From assembly GCF_003865095.1 (NCBI RefSeq), contig NZ_BHYK01000022.1, positions 24,563 to 88,562 on the forward strand: 64,000 bases of DNA, written 5' to 3'. The notes beneath the pieces are model-generated. The model was not told where the DNA came from, did not search any database, and was given only the letters and a program-made list of their open reading frames with translations. Both the position numbers and the translations under genes were made by a program. The stretch comes from Clostridium tagluense. GTDB taxonomy: Bacteria > Bacillota > Clostridia > Clostridiales > Clostridiaceae. Shown piece by piece: positions 35,453 through 44,886 of the stretch; the first letter of the stretch is position 1, and each line of letters begins with the position of its first letter.

Positions 35453-37291
35453 CTACTCTTCTATTATATATGGTACAGTAAGCACTGCCACATTTCTGTT
35501 TTTATATAGCATACTCTTTATAAAATATCCTGTTTGGTTATGAAGTATATTATGCCACCACTTAGTAATAGAAAATTGTGTTACCACAACTGTTACAGTT
35601 TCACCATGTTTTGAAGCCCGTTCTTCAGATTCTATAAAACTCATTAATGGTCTCATTATATCCCTATAGGCAGAATGTTTTATTATTAATTGAATTCCGG
35701 GATTATACTCTTTCCATTTTCTTTCTAATTTTTCAGTAGCTTCTGAATCAGTGGATACATGAAAGGCAACTACATTTTGTGATAAGCATCTAGCGCAGTT
35801 TAATGACTTTAAAAATGATTTATTTAAGGCGCTTACAAGTATTATCACATGTTGTTGGTTATTCGTTGTCACCCCTTCATTAGGTCTTTGTTCTAAGGTT
35901 AATTTAAGTTGCTCTGCTACTTTGGTATAATGTTCCTTAACCTTCGCCATAAGATAAACAAGTATAGGTATTATAATACAAACTATCCAAGCACCATGGA
36001 AAAACTTTGTTATGCCTATGAGTATTACCGTAATAAAAGTTACAATAGCACCTAATCCATTTATAAATGCCTTATGTCTAAAGCCAGGTGTTCTACTTCT
36101 TACCCACTTTAAGAACATTCCAACCTGTGAAAGTGTAAAAGATAAAAATACACCTACTGCATATAAAGGAAGAAGCAAATGAGTATCAGCTTTAAAAACA
36201 ATAATTAACATAGCTGCAGCTGCTCCCAGTACTATTATTCCATTTGAAAAACTTAGTCTCTTTCCTCTTTGAGAAAATTGTCTTGGAGCATATCCGTCTT
36301 TTGCCATCAAAGAAAGTAAAAGTGGTAAACCTGCATAGGCTGTATTTGCAGCCATTACCAAAATTAATGCAGTGGTAACTTGCATAGTGTAAAACATAAT
36401 GTTTTTTCCGAAAACTTGCTGAGCAATTTGAGCGAAGACTGTTACATCTGGATGAGGTACTGGATGATAAATTGTTGCTAGGAAAGATAAACCACCAAAA
36501 ATAAATAGAACTAAAAAAGCTAGTAAACCCAAAACAGCTTTTGCATTTTTTTGTGATGGTGCTTTAAAGTTAGGTATACCATTACTTACAGCTTCAACCC
36601 CTGATAATGCAGTACAGCCTGAAGCAAATGCGCGAAGAAACAGGAACAATGTAATGTCACCTATTGCTTGTGGCGCTGGATACAGTGGTGCTGGTGAATA
36701 GTTAAAAATAGAGTGCCGTACAATACCAGTAACAATAAGCACTACGCAAGAAAAGATAAATAAGTATGTTGGAACTCCAAAAAGCTTAGATGATTCCTTA
36801 ACTCCTCTTAAGTTACCTAATGTTATGATGAATAACATTGTAAGAGCTATGGCTACTTTATGAGGAAGCAAGGATGGCATAGCTGAAGTTATTGCAGCAG
36901 TTCCAGCACATATACTAACAGCAACTGTCAGTATATAATCTATAGTAAGTGCCGCTCCAGCAGTAAGCCCTGGGACTATACCAAGATTATCCTTTGCAAC
37001 TATATATGAGCCTCCACCACATGGGTAGCTATCAATAGTCTGCCTGTAAGACATAACAAGTAAAAATAATAGCACAACAATACACAATGCGGCATAAAAC
37101 ATATATATATATGACATAAGACCTATAACGCCAATTAATACAATTAAAATTTCTTCCCCTGCATATGCAACAGAGGAAACAGCATCACTAGATAAAATGG
37201 GCAGTCCCCAAAAAACATTTAATTTTTCTCCCTCTAATTCTTCTGTTTTTAGTGTCTTGCCTATTAGTAATTCTCTTAACTTTGAAAACAT
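35453..37291 (-). CDS. APC-family permease, KimA-like (probable potassium transporter)
   Basis: This 612-residue membrane protein has about 12 transmembrane helices and a C-terminal cytoplasmic domain of about 150 residues. The N-terminus (KLRELLIGKTLKTEELEGEK, then LPILSSDAVSSVAYAGEEI) matches the KimA/YdaO group, which imports K+ with protons in Bacillus subtilis; length also matches. In Bacillus the gene is under a c-di-AMP riboswitch. None is evident in the 5' region here, which instead shows a plain TTGAAG-17-TATAAT promoter. An amino-acid substrate cannot be excluded. Confidence 0.8.
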   Translation of the reverse strand: MFSKLRELLIGKTLKTEELEGEKLNVFWGLPILSSDAVSSVAYAGEEILIVLIGVIGLMSYIYMFYAALCIVVLLFLLVMSYRQTIDSYPCGGGSYIVAKDNLGIVPGLTAGAALTIDYILTVAVSICAGTAAITSAMPSLLPHKVAIALTMLFIITLGNLRGVKESSKLFGVPTYLFIFSCVVLIVTGIVRHSIFNYSPAPLYPAPQAIGDITLFLFLRAFASGCTALSGVEAVSNGIPNFKAPSQKNAKAVLGLLAFLVLFIFGGLSFLATIYHPVPHPDVTVFAQIAQQVFGKNIMFYTMQVTTALILVMAANTAYAGLPLLLSLMAKDGYAPRQFSQRGKRLSFSNGIIVLGAAAAMLIIVFKADTHLLLPLYAVGVFLSFTLSQVGMFLKWVRSRTPGFRHKAFINGLGAIVTFITVILIGITKFFHGAWIVCIIIPILVYLMAKVKEHYTKVAEQLKLTLEQRPNEGVTTNNQQHVIILVSALNKSFLKSLNCARCLSQNVVAFHVSTDSEATEKLERKWKEYNPGIQLIIKHSAYRDIMRPLMSFIESEERASKHGETVTVVVTQFSITKWWHNILHNQTGYFIKSMLYKNRNVAVLTVPYIIEE

Positions 37292-37333
37292 AAATACACC
37301 TCTATAATAGAATTTATCATTACAATATTTCCT

Positions 37334-37362
37334 ATTATATAGTATTGATTCAGGAACTTCAA
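37334..37362 (-). promoter_or_regulatory. Promoter of the KimA-like gene
   Basis: On the minus strand TTGAAG (37362-37357), 17 bases and TATAAT (37339-37334), about 45 bases before the ATG at 37291. The leader is too short for a c-di-AMP riboswitch. The rest of the 37292-37872 gap holds only the small frame at 37596. Confidence 0.75.
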
Positions 37363-37595
37363 TTCATAATTCGTTCAAATAAGCTAAAATTCGACTAAAT
37401 TAGTGGGTTTATTCACAAAAAAATATATGTTGTCTCTCATGCTTTTATATACTTACTGTAGATTCGTTTTAGAGGGCATTTGAATTGTTATAATATTACA
37501 TCTTTTAGGCGGCATAAAAATTTCAAGGTGGTAATTCATATCAAACTCCATTTAAGTGACAATGAAGATCTGGCATCTGTTTCTTTAAGTTTTTA

Positions 37596-37742
37596 ATGGA
37601 TCATCGAATGTTACCAAATATATCACAACTATACTTTATGGGAAATGTTGACTTTACCCCTAAAGAAAAGACGATTTATTACGATAATTTATTTAAAGAG
37701 TATTTATGCAAGGATGCAAATTTATGCAAGGATGCAAATTAA
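37596..37742 (+). other. Short open frame ending in a tandem 18-base repeat
   Basis: This 48-codon frame contains MDHRMLPNISQLYFMGNVDF and ends with LCKDAN twice. The doubling comes from two perfect copies of TTATGCAAGGATGCAAAT at 37704-37739, in frame. I do not recognise the product. No clear ribosome binding site was found, so it may be a gene remnant. Confidence 0.3.
37704..37739 (+). repeat. Two perfect tandem copies of an 18-base unit
   Basis: TTATGCAAGGATGCAAAT occurs twice with no gap. The unit is divisible by three and lies in the small frame 37596-37742. Confidence 0.85.
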
Positions 37743-37872
37743 TAATTTGGAGGTACACATGAAAATTTGCTTTTATTGTTATTATAATTTAAGTTAGATA
37801 AAGAACACTCTATAAAATTTATCTAATTGTAAATAGTTGATATGCATCTTATTATTGAAAGGAGTTATTACA

Positions 37873-40800
37873 ATGAAAAAGTCACTTTTAGGAATTTTGT
37901 CTATACTAATGATCGTATTTTTTGTTTTTCAACCATATACGGCCTATGCACTAAGCGCATCAGCTGCACCGAGTTCAGATGAGGTTACAATTACCAACAA
38001 TGTAATAGGAACAGCGGATTCTATATATATCACTGGTGTAATGACTGGTGATATAGTTAATGTATATAATGCTGCTACAGGTGGAAAAATAATATGCAAA
38101 GCAACTGTAGGTGCAAATAAAACAGATTTAACTATAAAAATAGCGCAGATTGGAGCTTTAAAAGGAAGCGTGTATATATCTGTTATGTCTAAAGGTATGA
38201 CGGAGAGCAGTAGAACTAAAATGGACTATGATTCGGAGCCTGTCTCCAATACTCCATTGTCATCTGGCATAACGGTTACAAACAATTCAGGTAAAGCCGA
38301 TACAATATATGTTTCGGGACTTATTCCTGGAGATGCAATAAAAATATATAATAAGGCAACTGGAGGAGGCTTACTTGGAACTGCAACTGTGGGGGCCAAT
38401 ACTACAGATGTAACTAAATCCTTCACTCAGCTTGGTGTTGCTGGTGGAAGTGTATATATTTCAGTTAAGAGTAAAGGGATGCTTGAAAGTGATAGAGTAG
38501 GAGCTGATTTTTCAGCCGAAAATTACTCAAGCGCACCCAGCGATAGTAACATAACAATTACAAATAATTCAGGTAAACCCGATACAGTAAATCTTTCCGG
38601 GCTAAATCCTGGCGATATAGTAAAAATATACACTGTAGCAGTTAGTGGAAATTTATTTGGAGTTGCCACAGTACCTTCTAATACCACAGAGGTAACCAAG
38701 TCTTTTACTCAGCTTGGAATTACAAGTGGAACTCTCTATATTTCAGTCACAAGCCTAGGAATGCATGAAAGTACTAGAACGCCTATAGTTTTTTCGGCTG
38801 AAAATCAATCCAATTTAGTGCTTGTGAAAAATGTAACAATAACAAACAATACGGGAAAAGTTGATACAATATATGTAGATGGACTTTCTCCTAAAGATAA
38901 AGTTAATGTATATACGGTAGCATCTGGAGGAACTACAGTAGCAACAGGAACTGTTGCAGCATCTGGATTTGATGTTACTATTAATGTATCTCAATTGGGC
39001 AAGACCTCAGGAACTGTTTATCTTTCAGTTACAAGTTCAGGAACGCTTGAAAGTGATAGAACTGGCGTAACCTATAATGGAGAATTGCAATCAACTTTAG
39101 TTGATTCTAGTAATATATTAATCACTAATAATGTAGGGACGGCTGATACAGTTACTGTATCCGATTTTGCTGCGGGAGATGTGATTAAGGTATATGATGC
39201 TTTAACTGGAGGTAATTTATTAGGAACTGCAACAGTGGCAGCTATGAATACCGCTGCAACAGCTAGCATATCACGACTTGGAACTTCTGCGGGGACTGTA
39301 TATGTTTCCGTTACAAGTACAAACAAGATAGAAAGTAGCAGAATTGCAACATCTTATGCTGCTGAAGGACAATCTAATACCATAGGTGTGAATAATATAA
39401 TTGTAAGTAATAATTCAGGTAAAGCGGATACAGTATATGCTGCTACATTAGCTGCTGGTGATGTAGTAAATGTATATGATAACGCGAGTGGTGGGACTTT
39501 ATTAGGGACTGCTACAGTAGCTGCTGGTAGTACAAGTGCTACGGTATCTATAGCTCAGCTTGGAACTGGTTCTGGAAGCGTATATGTTTCTATAACTAGT
39601 ACAAATAAAATAAAAAGCTCAAGAACACAATCTACTTACGCCGCAGAAGGTAGTTCTACTATTGTAGATATTAGTAATATAGTAGTTACTAATAATGCAG
39701 GACAACCTGATACAGTACAAGTTGGTAGACTTTCAGATAATGAAATCATCAATGTGTATGATGCAGCACGGGGTGGAAATTTGATAGGAACTGCAACAGT
39801 GGCAAAATACAGTTCTGAAGCAACAATAACAATTGCTCAGATTGGAAGCCAAGCAGGCGATATTTATGTTTCTAGAACAAGTACAAATAAAATAGAAAGT
39901 GCTAGGGTAGACGTTAAATATGCTGCTGAAGGTCAATCTAGCTTGGTAGATGCTATAAATGTATCAATTACCAATAACTCAGGTATGGAAGATACTGTGA
40001 AAGTAACAGGACTTTCTGCTAATGATATTGTAAATATATATGATTTGGCTAAGGGTGGAAACTTACTTGGCACTGCCACAGTAGCTTCTGGCGGTACTGA
40101 TGCAATTATTTCTATACCGCAACTTGGAACTACGGCAGGAAGTGTTTATGTATTAGTAACAAGTACAAACAAATCTCAAAGTGATAGAGCAAAAGTAGAT
40201 TATTCTGCAGAGCCAACTTCCAATACTCCAGCAGCTAGTAGTATTGTTGTTGCTAACAATGCAGGAATTACAGATACTGTAAAAGTAACGGGACTTTCCG
40301 CTACTGATATAGTGAATGTATATGATTCTGCTACTGGCGGAACATTACTTGGAACTGAAACTATAGCAAGTTATGCAACAAGTGCAACAGTTTCAATTAA
40401 TCAGATTGGAACTGGATCAGGAAGTGTATATGTTTCTGTAATAAGTACAAGCAAACTTGAAAGTGGTAGAACTCAAGTAGGATTTATCGCAGAATCTAAA
40501 TCTCATTCACCTGTAGCTAAAAACGTAGTTATTGTAAATAATGCGGGAATAGCTGGTACAGTAACAGTTAGCGGAATAAGCGGTGGCGATATTATAAATG
40601 TTTATAATGCCGCTGTAGGAGGAACTTTGCTTGGTACAGCAACAGTTGGAACTTATGATACAGAAGCAACGATTTCTGTTACTCAGCTAGGATCTGTAGC
40701 TGGAGATGTATATGTGTCAACTACAAGCACAGGAAAGCTAGAAAGCGATAGAACAGTGGTTAGTTACGCTGCAAAACTAGTTAGTAGTGCTCCAGACGTT

Positions 40801-41904
40801 GCAAATATAACAGTAGTAAACAATGCAACAATACCTGGTACAGTTGCATTGATAGGTCTACAACCTAATGATGTAGTTAATATATACAGCAGTGCTACTG
40901 GAACTTTGTTAGCAACAGCAACGGTGCCTGCTGGTAGCAGAGCAGTAACACTTACACTAACACAACTTGGAATTAGTGGTGGAAACATATATGTTTCTGT
41001 GAAAAGTACTGGTAAAGCAGAGAGTGCTAGAATCCCAGTAACATATAATGCTGAATCAAAATCAGATGCTCTGGCTAAAGGTGATATAACCCTAGTAAAT
41101 AATTCAGGAAAATCTGATACCATTAATGTAACAGGTTTATCATCTAAGGATATAGTTAAAGCTTATAGTTCGGCTACTGGTGGAACTTTACTTGGAACCG
41201 CAACTGTAGCAAGTGGTGATTCTGACGTTACTATAAGTATTTCGCAACTTGGAACCATTGCTGGAAGTGTTTATTTATCTGTAATAAGATATGGTGATAC
41301 GGAGAGTGCTAGGACGCAAGCTGATTATGTTTCAGAGTCTATATCTCTTCTTGTAGGAAATGTATCTATTGTAAATAATGCTGTATTAGCTGATACAGTA
41401 ACTGTAAACGGCGTAACAGCTAATGATATTGTTAATGTTTATGACGCTGCAGGTAATGGTAATTTGCTTGGTTCGGCTGTGGTGTCAAACAATAACAATT
41501 CAGTTATTGTTACCATACCACAATTAAATACTAACGCGGGAAGTGCATATATTTCTGTTGCAAATTTCGGAAAAGGCGAAAGTAGCAGAATAAAAGTAAA
41601 TTATACTGCGGAGCAAGACTCAACAGCTGTATTTGCAGGGAATGTAAGCATAGTTAATAGCAAAGTAAATACACCTGATACAATTACAGTGAATAATTTG
41701 ATACCTAGTTCTCTTGTAAAAGTTTATGATGCTTCTACTGGTGGAAATTTGATTGGTATAGCAACAGCATCATCCAATGGTACACAAATAACTATTACTA
41801 TATCTCAACTTAATTTAGCGTCAGGAAGCGTATATATTAGTGTTACAATTCCTGGTAAGAATGAAAGCAGCAGAACCAAAGCTGACTATGTTGCTGAAAA
41901 TTAG
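37873..41904 (+). CDS. Secreted protein of 14 tandem ~94-residue repeats
   Basis: This 1343-residue protein has a signal peptide (KKSLLGILSILMIVFFVFQP, cut near AYA-L) and then 14 repeats of about 94 residues. Each begins ITNNSGKxDTV, continues with GDxVxVYxxxxGGxLLGTATV and QLGxxxGSVYxSVTS, and ends ESxRxxxxYxAE. Each repeat looks like a beta-sandwich module. I do not know the family, though it is laid out like a clostridial surface adhesin or matrix protein. No LPxTG, SLH or CWB2 anchor is present, so attachment is unclear. AAAGGAG precedes ATG 37873. A terminator follows. Number of repeats was counted by their NN-x-DT motif. Confidence 0.8.
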   Translation: MKKSLLGILSILMIVFFVFQPYTAYALSASAAPSSDEVTITNNVIGTADSIYITGVMTGDIVNVYNAATGGKIICKATVGANKTDLTIKIAQIGALKGSVYISVMSKGMTESSRTKMDYDSEPVSNTPLSSGITVTNNSGKADTIYVSGLIPGDAIKIYNKATGGGLLGTATVGANTTDVTKSFTQLGVAGGSVYISVKSKGMLESDRVGADFSAENYSSAPSDSNITITNNSGKPDTVNLSGLNPGDIVKIYTVAVSGNLFGVATVPSNTTEVTKSFTQLGITSGTLYISVTSLGMHESTRTPIVFSAENQSNLVLVKNVTITNNTGKVDTIYVDGLSPKDKVNVYTVASGGTTVATGTVAASGFDVTINVSQLGKTSGTVYLSVTSSGTLESDRTGVTYNGELQSTLVDSSNILITNNVGTADTVTVSDFAAGDVIKVYDALTGGNLLGTATVAAMNTAATASISRLGTSAGTVYVSVTSTNKIESSRIATSYAAEGQSNTIGVNNIIVSNNSGKADTVYAATLAAGDVVNVYDNASGGTLLGTATVAAGSTSATVSIAQLGTGSGSVYVSITSTNKIKSSRTQSTYAAEGSSTIVDISNIVVTNNAGQPDTVQVGRLSDNEIINVYDAARGGNLIGTATVAKYSSEATITIAQIGSQAGDIYVSRTSTNKIESARVDVKYAAEGQSSLVDAINVSITNNSGMEDTVKVTGLSANDIVNIYDLAKGGNLLGTATVASGGTDAIISIPQLGTTAGSVYVLVTSTNKSQSDRAKVDYSAEPTSNTPAASSIVVANNAGITDTVKVTGLSATDIVNVYDSATGGTLLGTETIASYATSATVSINQIGTGSGSVYVSVISTSKLESGRTQVGFIAESKSHSPVAKNVVIVNNAGIAGTVTVSGISGGDIINVYNAAVGGTLLGTATVGTYDTEATISVTQLGSVAGDVYVSTTSTGKLESDRTVVSYAAKLVSSAPDVANITVVNNATIPGTVALIGLQPNDVVNIYSSATGTLLATATVPAGSRAVTLTLTQLGISGGNIYVSVKSTGKAESARIPVTYNAESKSDALAKGDITLVNNSGKSDTINVTGLSSKDIVKAYSSATGGTLLGTATVASGDSDVTISISQLGTIAGSVYLSVIRYGDTESARTQADYVSESISLLVGNVSIVNNAVLADTVTVNGVTANDIVNVYDAAGNGNLLGSAVVSNNNNSVIVTIPQLNTNAGSAYISVANFGKGESSRIKVNYTAEQDSTAVFAGNVSIVNSKVNTPDTITVNNLIPSSLVKVYDASTGGNLIGIATASSNGTQITITISQLNLASGSVYISVTIPGKNESSRTKADYVAEN

Positions 41905-41938
41905 AATAGTTTACCCATAAAAAATTATATTAAAAAAA

Positions 41939-41978
41939 CCCTTGTAAACAAAATAAAATGTTTACAAGGGTTTTTTTT
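41939..41978 (+). terminator. Rho-independent terminator of the repeat protein
   Basis: CCCTTGTAAACA pairs perfectly with TGTTTACAAGGG (loop of 8) and is followed by eight Ts. Confidence 0.95.
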
Positions 41979-41979
41979 C

Positions 41980-42005
41980 TGCGCCCAGAATGTGCGCAAT
42001 CTAAT
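41980..42005 (+). mobile_element. 26-base match to the 5' end of a group II intron
   Basis: The sequence TGCGCCCAGAATGTGCGCAA and then TCTAAT matches the intron start at 63876-63901 at 22 of 26 positions (four mismatches in the middle). It lies at the broken 3' edge of the CWB2 pseudogene. It may be a scrap of an intron left after deletion; the intron body is absent here. Confidence 0.4.
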
Positions 42006-42765
42006 TTTATTGAGAACATGATCTGAAATTGTTTGTTCACTACTAATAACTAATATATTTTTATCATTATATTTAATTAATTTTTGTTTTGTAATTTCTG
42101 GTAAATTATCTCTATAAGTAAAAAGCATAGGTACTCCCATATGTGCAGAATAATATGCGGCAGGTATACATTCAGTATACTCATCAGCAGAGACTATCAT
42201 AATGGTTTCTTTACCTTCCATAGAATCCGGTGAAATTTTATATCTAAATTCCATTGCTTCACATGCAGCATGAATAGGGTCATTTCCCGCAATTCTTATA
42301 GTTGACAATCCTGTATTTAATAATTGCAACTCTATCATTGATGATATTGGTCCAACTATAAGTACCTTTGCAGGTAAATTTTTACCAGTTGGAGACAATC
42401 TAATAATTTCATTATAGGTTTCTTGTGCAAGATGATTTGCATTTGTGAAGATTAGCGGTGCATTTATGGGAAAATGTATTAATGGTGATGCAAGTAATCC
42501 ATAATTAATTACTCATAATATAATATGATATTGTTTTATTTAAAATATGTTCAATTTCAATAGGGAGTATCACTAATATTAATTTAGAATAATTTTTACT
42601 AATTGCATAGGACATTTTAGCAGTTTTAATATAACTTATCAGGAAGTGTATAAAGGATATAAAGCTTAGATTTAGTTTTAATATTTCTTTAGATAGTGCG
42701 CTTCTACATAGAATCTTTATAAGTATTTTGTATGATGTTTTTATGAGAAAAAAGGAGAGGTGAAT

Positions 42766-42942
42766 ATGGAAACAATAATAACAATACTAATATTTATAGG
42801 TGGAATGTTTGCTATGTCTAAATTAGGTTTAGGATGTTGCAAAGGACATGGGAATCGTTCAGACCATGAAGGAAATAATAGCAATAAAAGCTGCTGTAGT
42901 TCTCAGAAACAAAAGGTCTCTAAGGATACTTTTGAAAAATAG
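42766..42942 (+). CDS. Small membrane protein with Cys/His-rich tail
   Basis: The 58-residue product has one N-terminal hydrophobic helix (TIITILIFIGGMFAMSKL), then GCCKGHGNRSDH and SCCSSQ, two CC pairs with His that could bind Cu or another soft metal. GGAGAGG precedes ATG 42766. It opens a stretch rich in copper genes, so a metal-related role is likely but unproven. Degenerate 11-base-period repeats (TCTACAT, TCTTTAT) lie near 42703-42722. Confidence 0.65.
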   Translation: METIITILIFIGGMFAMSKLGLGCCKGHGNRSDHEGNNSNKSCCSSQKQKVSKDTFEK

Positions 42943-43145
42943 TTTTAGCAAATGCGAGTAATATTTTATAAAAATTGTATATCTTTATAATCTCTTTATA
43001 TTATTTTGTAATAATAATGGTAGATAGAGTTAAATTATTTACGGAAGGGAGTTTTAGTTCAGTTTCCGGATTTAACAAATGTACTACGAATAAAGGGCTT
43101 TAAGCCATTACGATAATATTCAAATTTGAAGGGAGATATATATAA

Positions 43146-43409
43146 ATGAAAAAGAAGATATTAGTAAAAAGTATGACCTTGGGACATGATCTAAATCATG
43201 TTGTCCAAGTGCTAATGGAAATTGGGGCACAAGACGTGGACATTAAAAAGCTTGTTGTTACTGCTGAAATAAGCAAGAATATTACTGATGAAATTATTAA
43301 GGCAGCTATTGAAGAGGCAGGATATGATGTTGTAAAAATAGAAGCCACTGCTTTTAAATATACAAAAATTTCAAGTGTTATACGAAAATATGATGAGAAG
43401 ATAGCATAG
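43146..43409 (+). CDS. HMA-fold-like protein lacking the CxxC motif
   Basis: The 87-residue product shows a beta-alpha-beta-beta-alpha-beta pattern like a heavy-metal-associated domain (DLNHVVQVLMEIGAQDVDIK, VTAEISKNITDEIIKAAIEE, AGYDVVKIEA). The loop that normally holds MxCxxC reads MTLGHDLNH, so metal binding through two Cys is not possible; His may replace them. A GAAGGGAG site precedes the ATG and a terminator follows, so it is transcribed alone. It may sense or hand over metal, or only share the fold. Confidence 0.6.
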   Translation: MKKKILVKSMTLGHDLNHVVQVLMEIGAQDVDIKKLVVTAEISKNITDEIIKAAIEEAGYDVVKIEATAFKYTKISSVIRKYDEKIA

Positions 43410-43441
43410 AGATAATTCTTTAGATCTTTTAAATGAATGTT

Positions 43442-43489
43442 AGTCATATCAAAGGAGTAGTGAAATCTTCCATTTTGATATGACTTTTT
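43442..43489 (+). terminator. Rho-independent terminator
   Basis: AGTCATATCAAA pairs with TTTGATATGACT (20-base loop) and runs into TTTTTAATT, after the HMA-like gene. Confidence 0.8.
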
Positions 43490-43598
43490 AATTAGTGATA
43501 AAGATATGAATAAAGTAGGTATGGTTACTGCAGTATTTTAAGAAGCGTGTCTATGCCCTCTATACTATTTTTAAATGCATAACCATAAATGTGGACAA

Positions 43599-43620
43599 TC
43601 TTCATAAGAACTTCATAAGT
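43599..43620 (+). promoter_or_regulatory. Direct repeats with 11-base period upstream of the NlpC/P60 gene
   Basis: TCTTCATAAGA is followed directly by ACTTCATAAGT, two head-to-tail copies one helical turn apart, the layout used by OmpR/PhoB-type response regulators. A TTATGA-17-TTATAA promoter follows immediately. Similar repeats stand at 49432-49453. Confidence 0.55.
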
Positions 43621-43677
43621 TTATGATAAATTCACTCTGTACATTATAAAACTTAAAAGAGTGAAGGAGATGTAATA

Positions 43678-44814
43678 ATGAAGAATGCCCTGAGGAGTAT
43701 CGCAGTTGTAATTACCTTGATTTTCACTTCAAATGTAACAGCACTCGCGATTCCAACAAATGAGAGGTTACAACAGCAGAAGGATTCACTAACGAAAATT
43801 CAAGATGAGAGGGGAGCAATTGAAACTAGACTAGAAGAGTTTGATAATCAAATTGAAGAAATCATGACCAAGACAGAAGAAAATAAAGTAAAAATACTCC
43901 AAACTAAAAAGGCGATTGAGAGTGCCGCTGCGAAGGCTAAGCAGGTTGAAAAGGAAAACCAAAAGGAAGAAGAATTATTTAATAGTAGAATGAGAATCTT
44001 GTACATAAATGGATTTGATGGGTATATGAGTGTAATACTTGAGTCGGAGAGCTTTGGAGATTTTGTATCTAGAGTAGAAAACATAAAAACCATTATTGAA
44101 TTTGATGAAAAAGTAGTGGCGGAGTTTAAAGTCGCTCAAAAAGAATTAATTGAAAAGCAGCAGAGTTTAAATAATACAAAGGAAGTATTGCTGAATTTAC
44201 AAGTAGAAAATAAGCAGAAGCTTGATAAGATAAATGTTACTAAAGAATCACAAAATAAATTGATAGCTGAACTAAAGAGTAAGGAAATTGTATCTAAAGA
44301 GTTACATAATAAATTGATAACAGAACTAAAAAACAGTAAGGAAAAGGTTCTTGTAGCACAAATAAGTGAACCAGAGGCGTCAGCAAGTAAAAGTATAACA
44401 AAGATAAATGAAATAAGAAATTCAGCACCTAAATATACACCCTCAAGAGGATCAGCTACTATATCAGATAATGCTATAATAGCCTACGCTTCTAACTTCC
44501 TTGGCACACCATATTTATGGGGTGGAACATCTCCTTCGGGATTTGATTGCTCAGGATTTACCCAATACGTATACGCGCATTTTGGAATATCAGTAGGGAG
44601 AACCACCTTTGATCAGATAAATGATGGTGTACAAGTATCAAGAGAGAATCTTCAACCTGGAGATTTGATATTCTTTGGAACATTTGCTAATCCTCACCAC
44701 ATGGGCATGTACGTTGGTGATAATAATTATATCCATGCTCCTCATACAGGAGATGTGATTAAAATTTCACCAGTAGGAAGAAATGATTATGTAACTGCCA
44801 GAAGAGTAAAATAA
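43678..44814 (+). CDS. Secreted NlpC/P60 peptidoglycan endopeptidase with coiled coil
   Basis: This 378-residue cell wall hydrolase has a signal peptide (ALRSIAVVITLIFTSNVTA), a long coiled coil (about 27-235, e.g. QQQKDSLTKIQDERGAIETR) and a C-terminal NlpC/P60 domain. The catalytic Cys lies in GFDCSGFTQYV near residue 289, His in PHHMGMYVG, and the third polar residue in HAPHTGD. It should cut D-Glu-DAP-type links in stem peptides, and resembles CwlO, in which the coiled coil binds a regulator. The neighbouring two-component system and shared 11-base repeats hint at envelope-stress control. Confidence 0.9.
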   Translation: MKNALRSIAVVITLIFTSNVTALAIPTNERLQQQKDSLTKIQDERGAIETRLEEFDNQIEEIMTKTEENKVKILQTKKAIESAAAKAKQVEKENQKEEELFNSRMRILYINGFDGYMSVILESESFGDFVSRVENIKTIIEFDEKVVAEFKVAQKELIEKQQSLNNTKEVLLNLQVENKQKLDKINVTKESQNKLIAELKSKEIVSKELHNKLITELKNSKEKVLVAQISEPEASASKSITKINEIRNSAPKYTPSRGSATISDNAIIAYASNFLGTPYLWGGTSPSGFDCSGFTQYVYAHFGISVGRTTFDQINDGVQVSRENLQPGDLIFFGTFANPHHMGMYVGDNNYIHAPHTGDVIKISPVGRNDYVTARRVK

Positions 44815-44886
44815 AAAATACATATATTGTGCAAAGTACAGTTTGAAGTTTTTTTAATGAACTTTGCATAATATATATTCTTTATT
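44815..44886. repeat. Palindrome related to the dispersed element, copy D (weak)
   Basis: ATACATATATTGTGCAAAGT and ACTTTGCATAATATATATTC form an imperfect palindrome around GTTTGAAGTTTTTTTAATG. The outer ATATATT/AATATAT arms resemble copies A-C, but the GCGTT and AGTAATTCTAA parts are missing. It may only be the NlpC/P60 terminator. The rest of the 44887-45221 gap shows no gene or clear signal. Confidence 0.45.

Larger units (their letters stand above)
41925..42512 (-). pseudogene. CWB2-type cell wall-binding protein, fragment
   Basis: On the minus strand the frame is open from 42512 to 41925. It encodes a stretch with APLIFTNANHLAQETYNEI, KVLIVGPISSM, IRIAGNDPIHAACEAM, TIMIVSADEY, IPAAYYSAHMGVPMLFT and ILVISSEQTISD. 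These are cell wall-binding repeat 2 (CWB2) features, in which repeats anchor proteins to teichoic or secondary polymers. The 5' side is cut by TGA (42513-42515) with no start codon; the 3' side stops abruptly at a group II intron-like 26-mer. It lacks a signal peptide and the other repeats, so it cannot be functional as it stands. Confidence 0.65.

Noticed and set aside
37292..37500. c-di-AMP riboswitch before the KimA-like gene
   Set aside because: Looked for because Bacillus kimA has one. The promoter lies about 45 bases from the start codon, too short a leader, and no conserved riboswitch core was seen.
40764..41123. 119-codon open frame on the minus strand
   Set aside because: Antisense shadow in the repetitive protein gene; other repeats give similar shadows.
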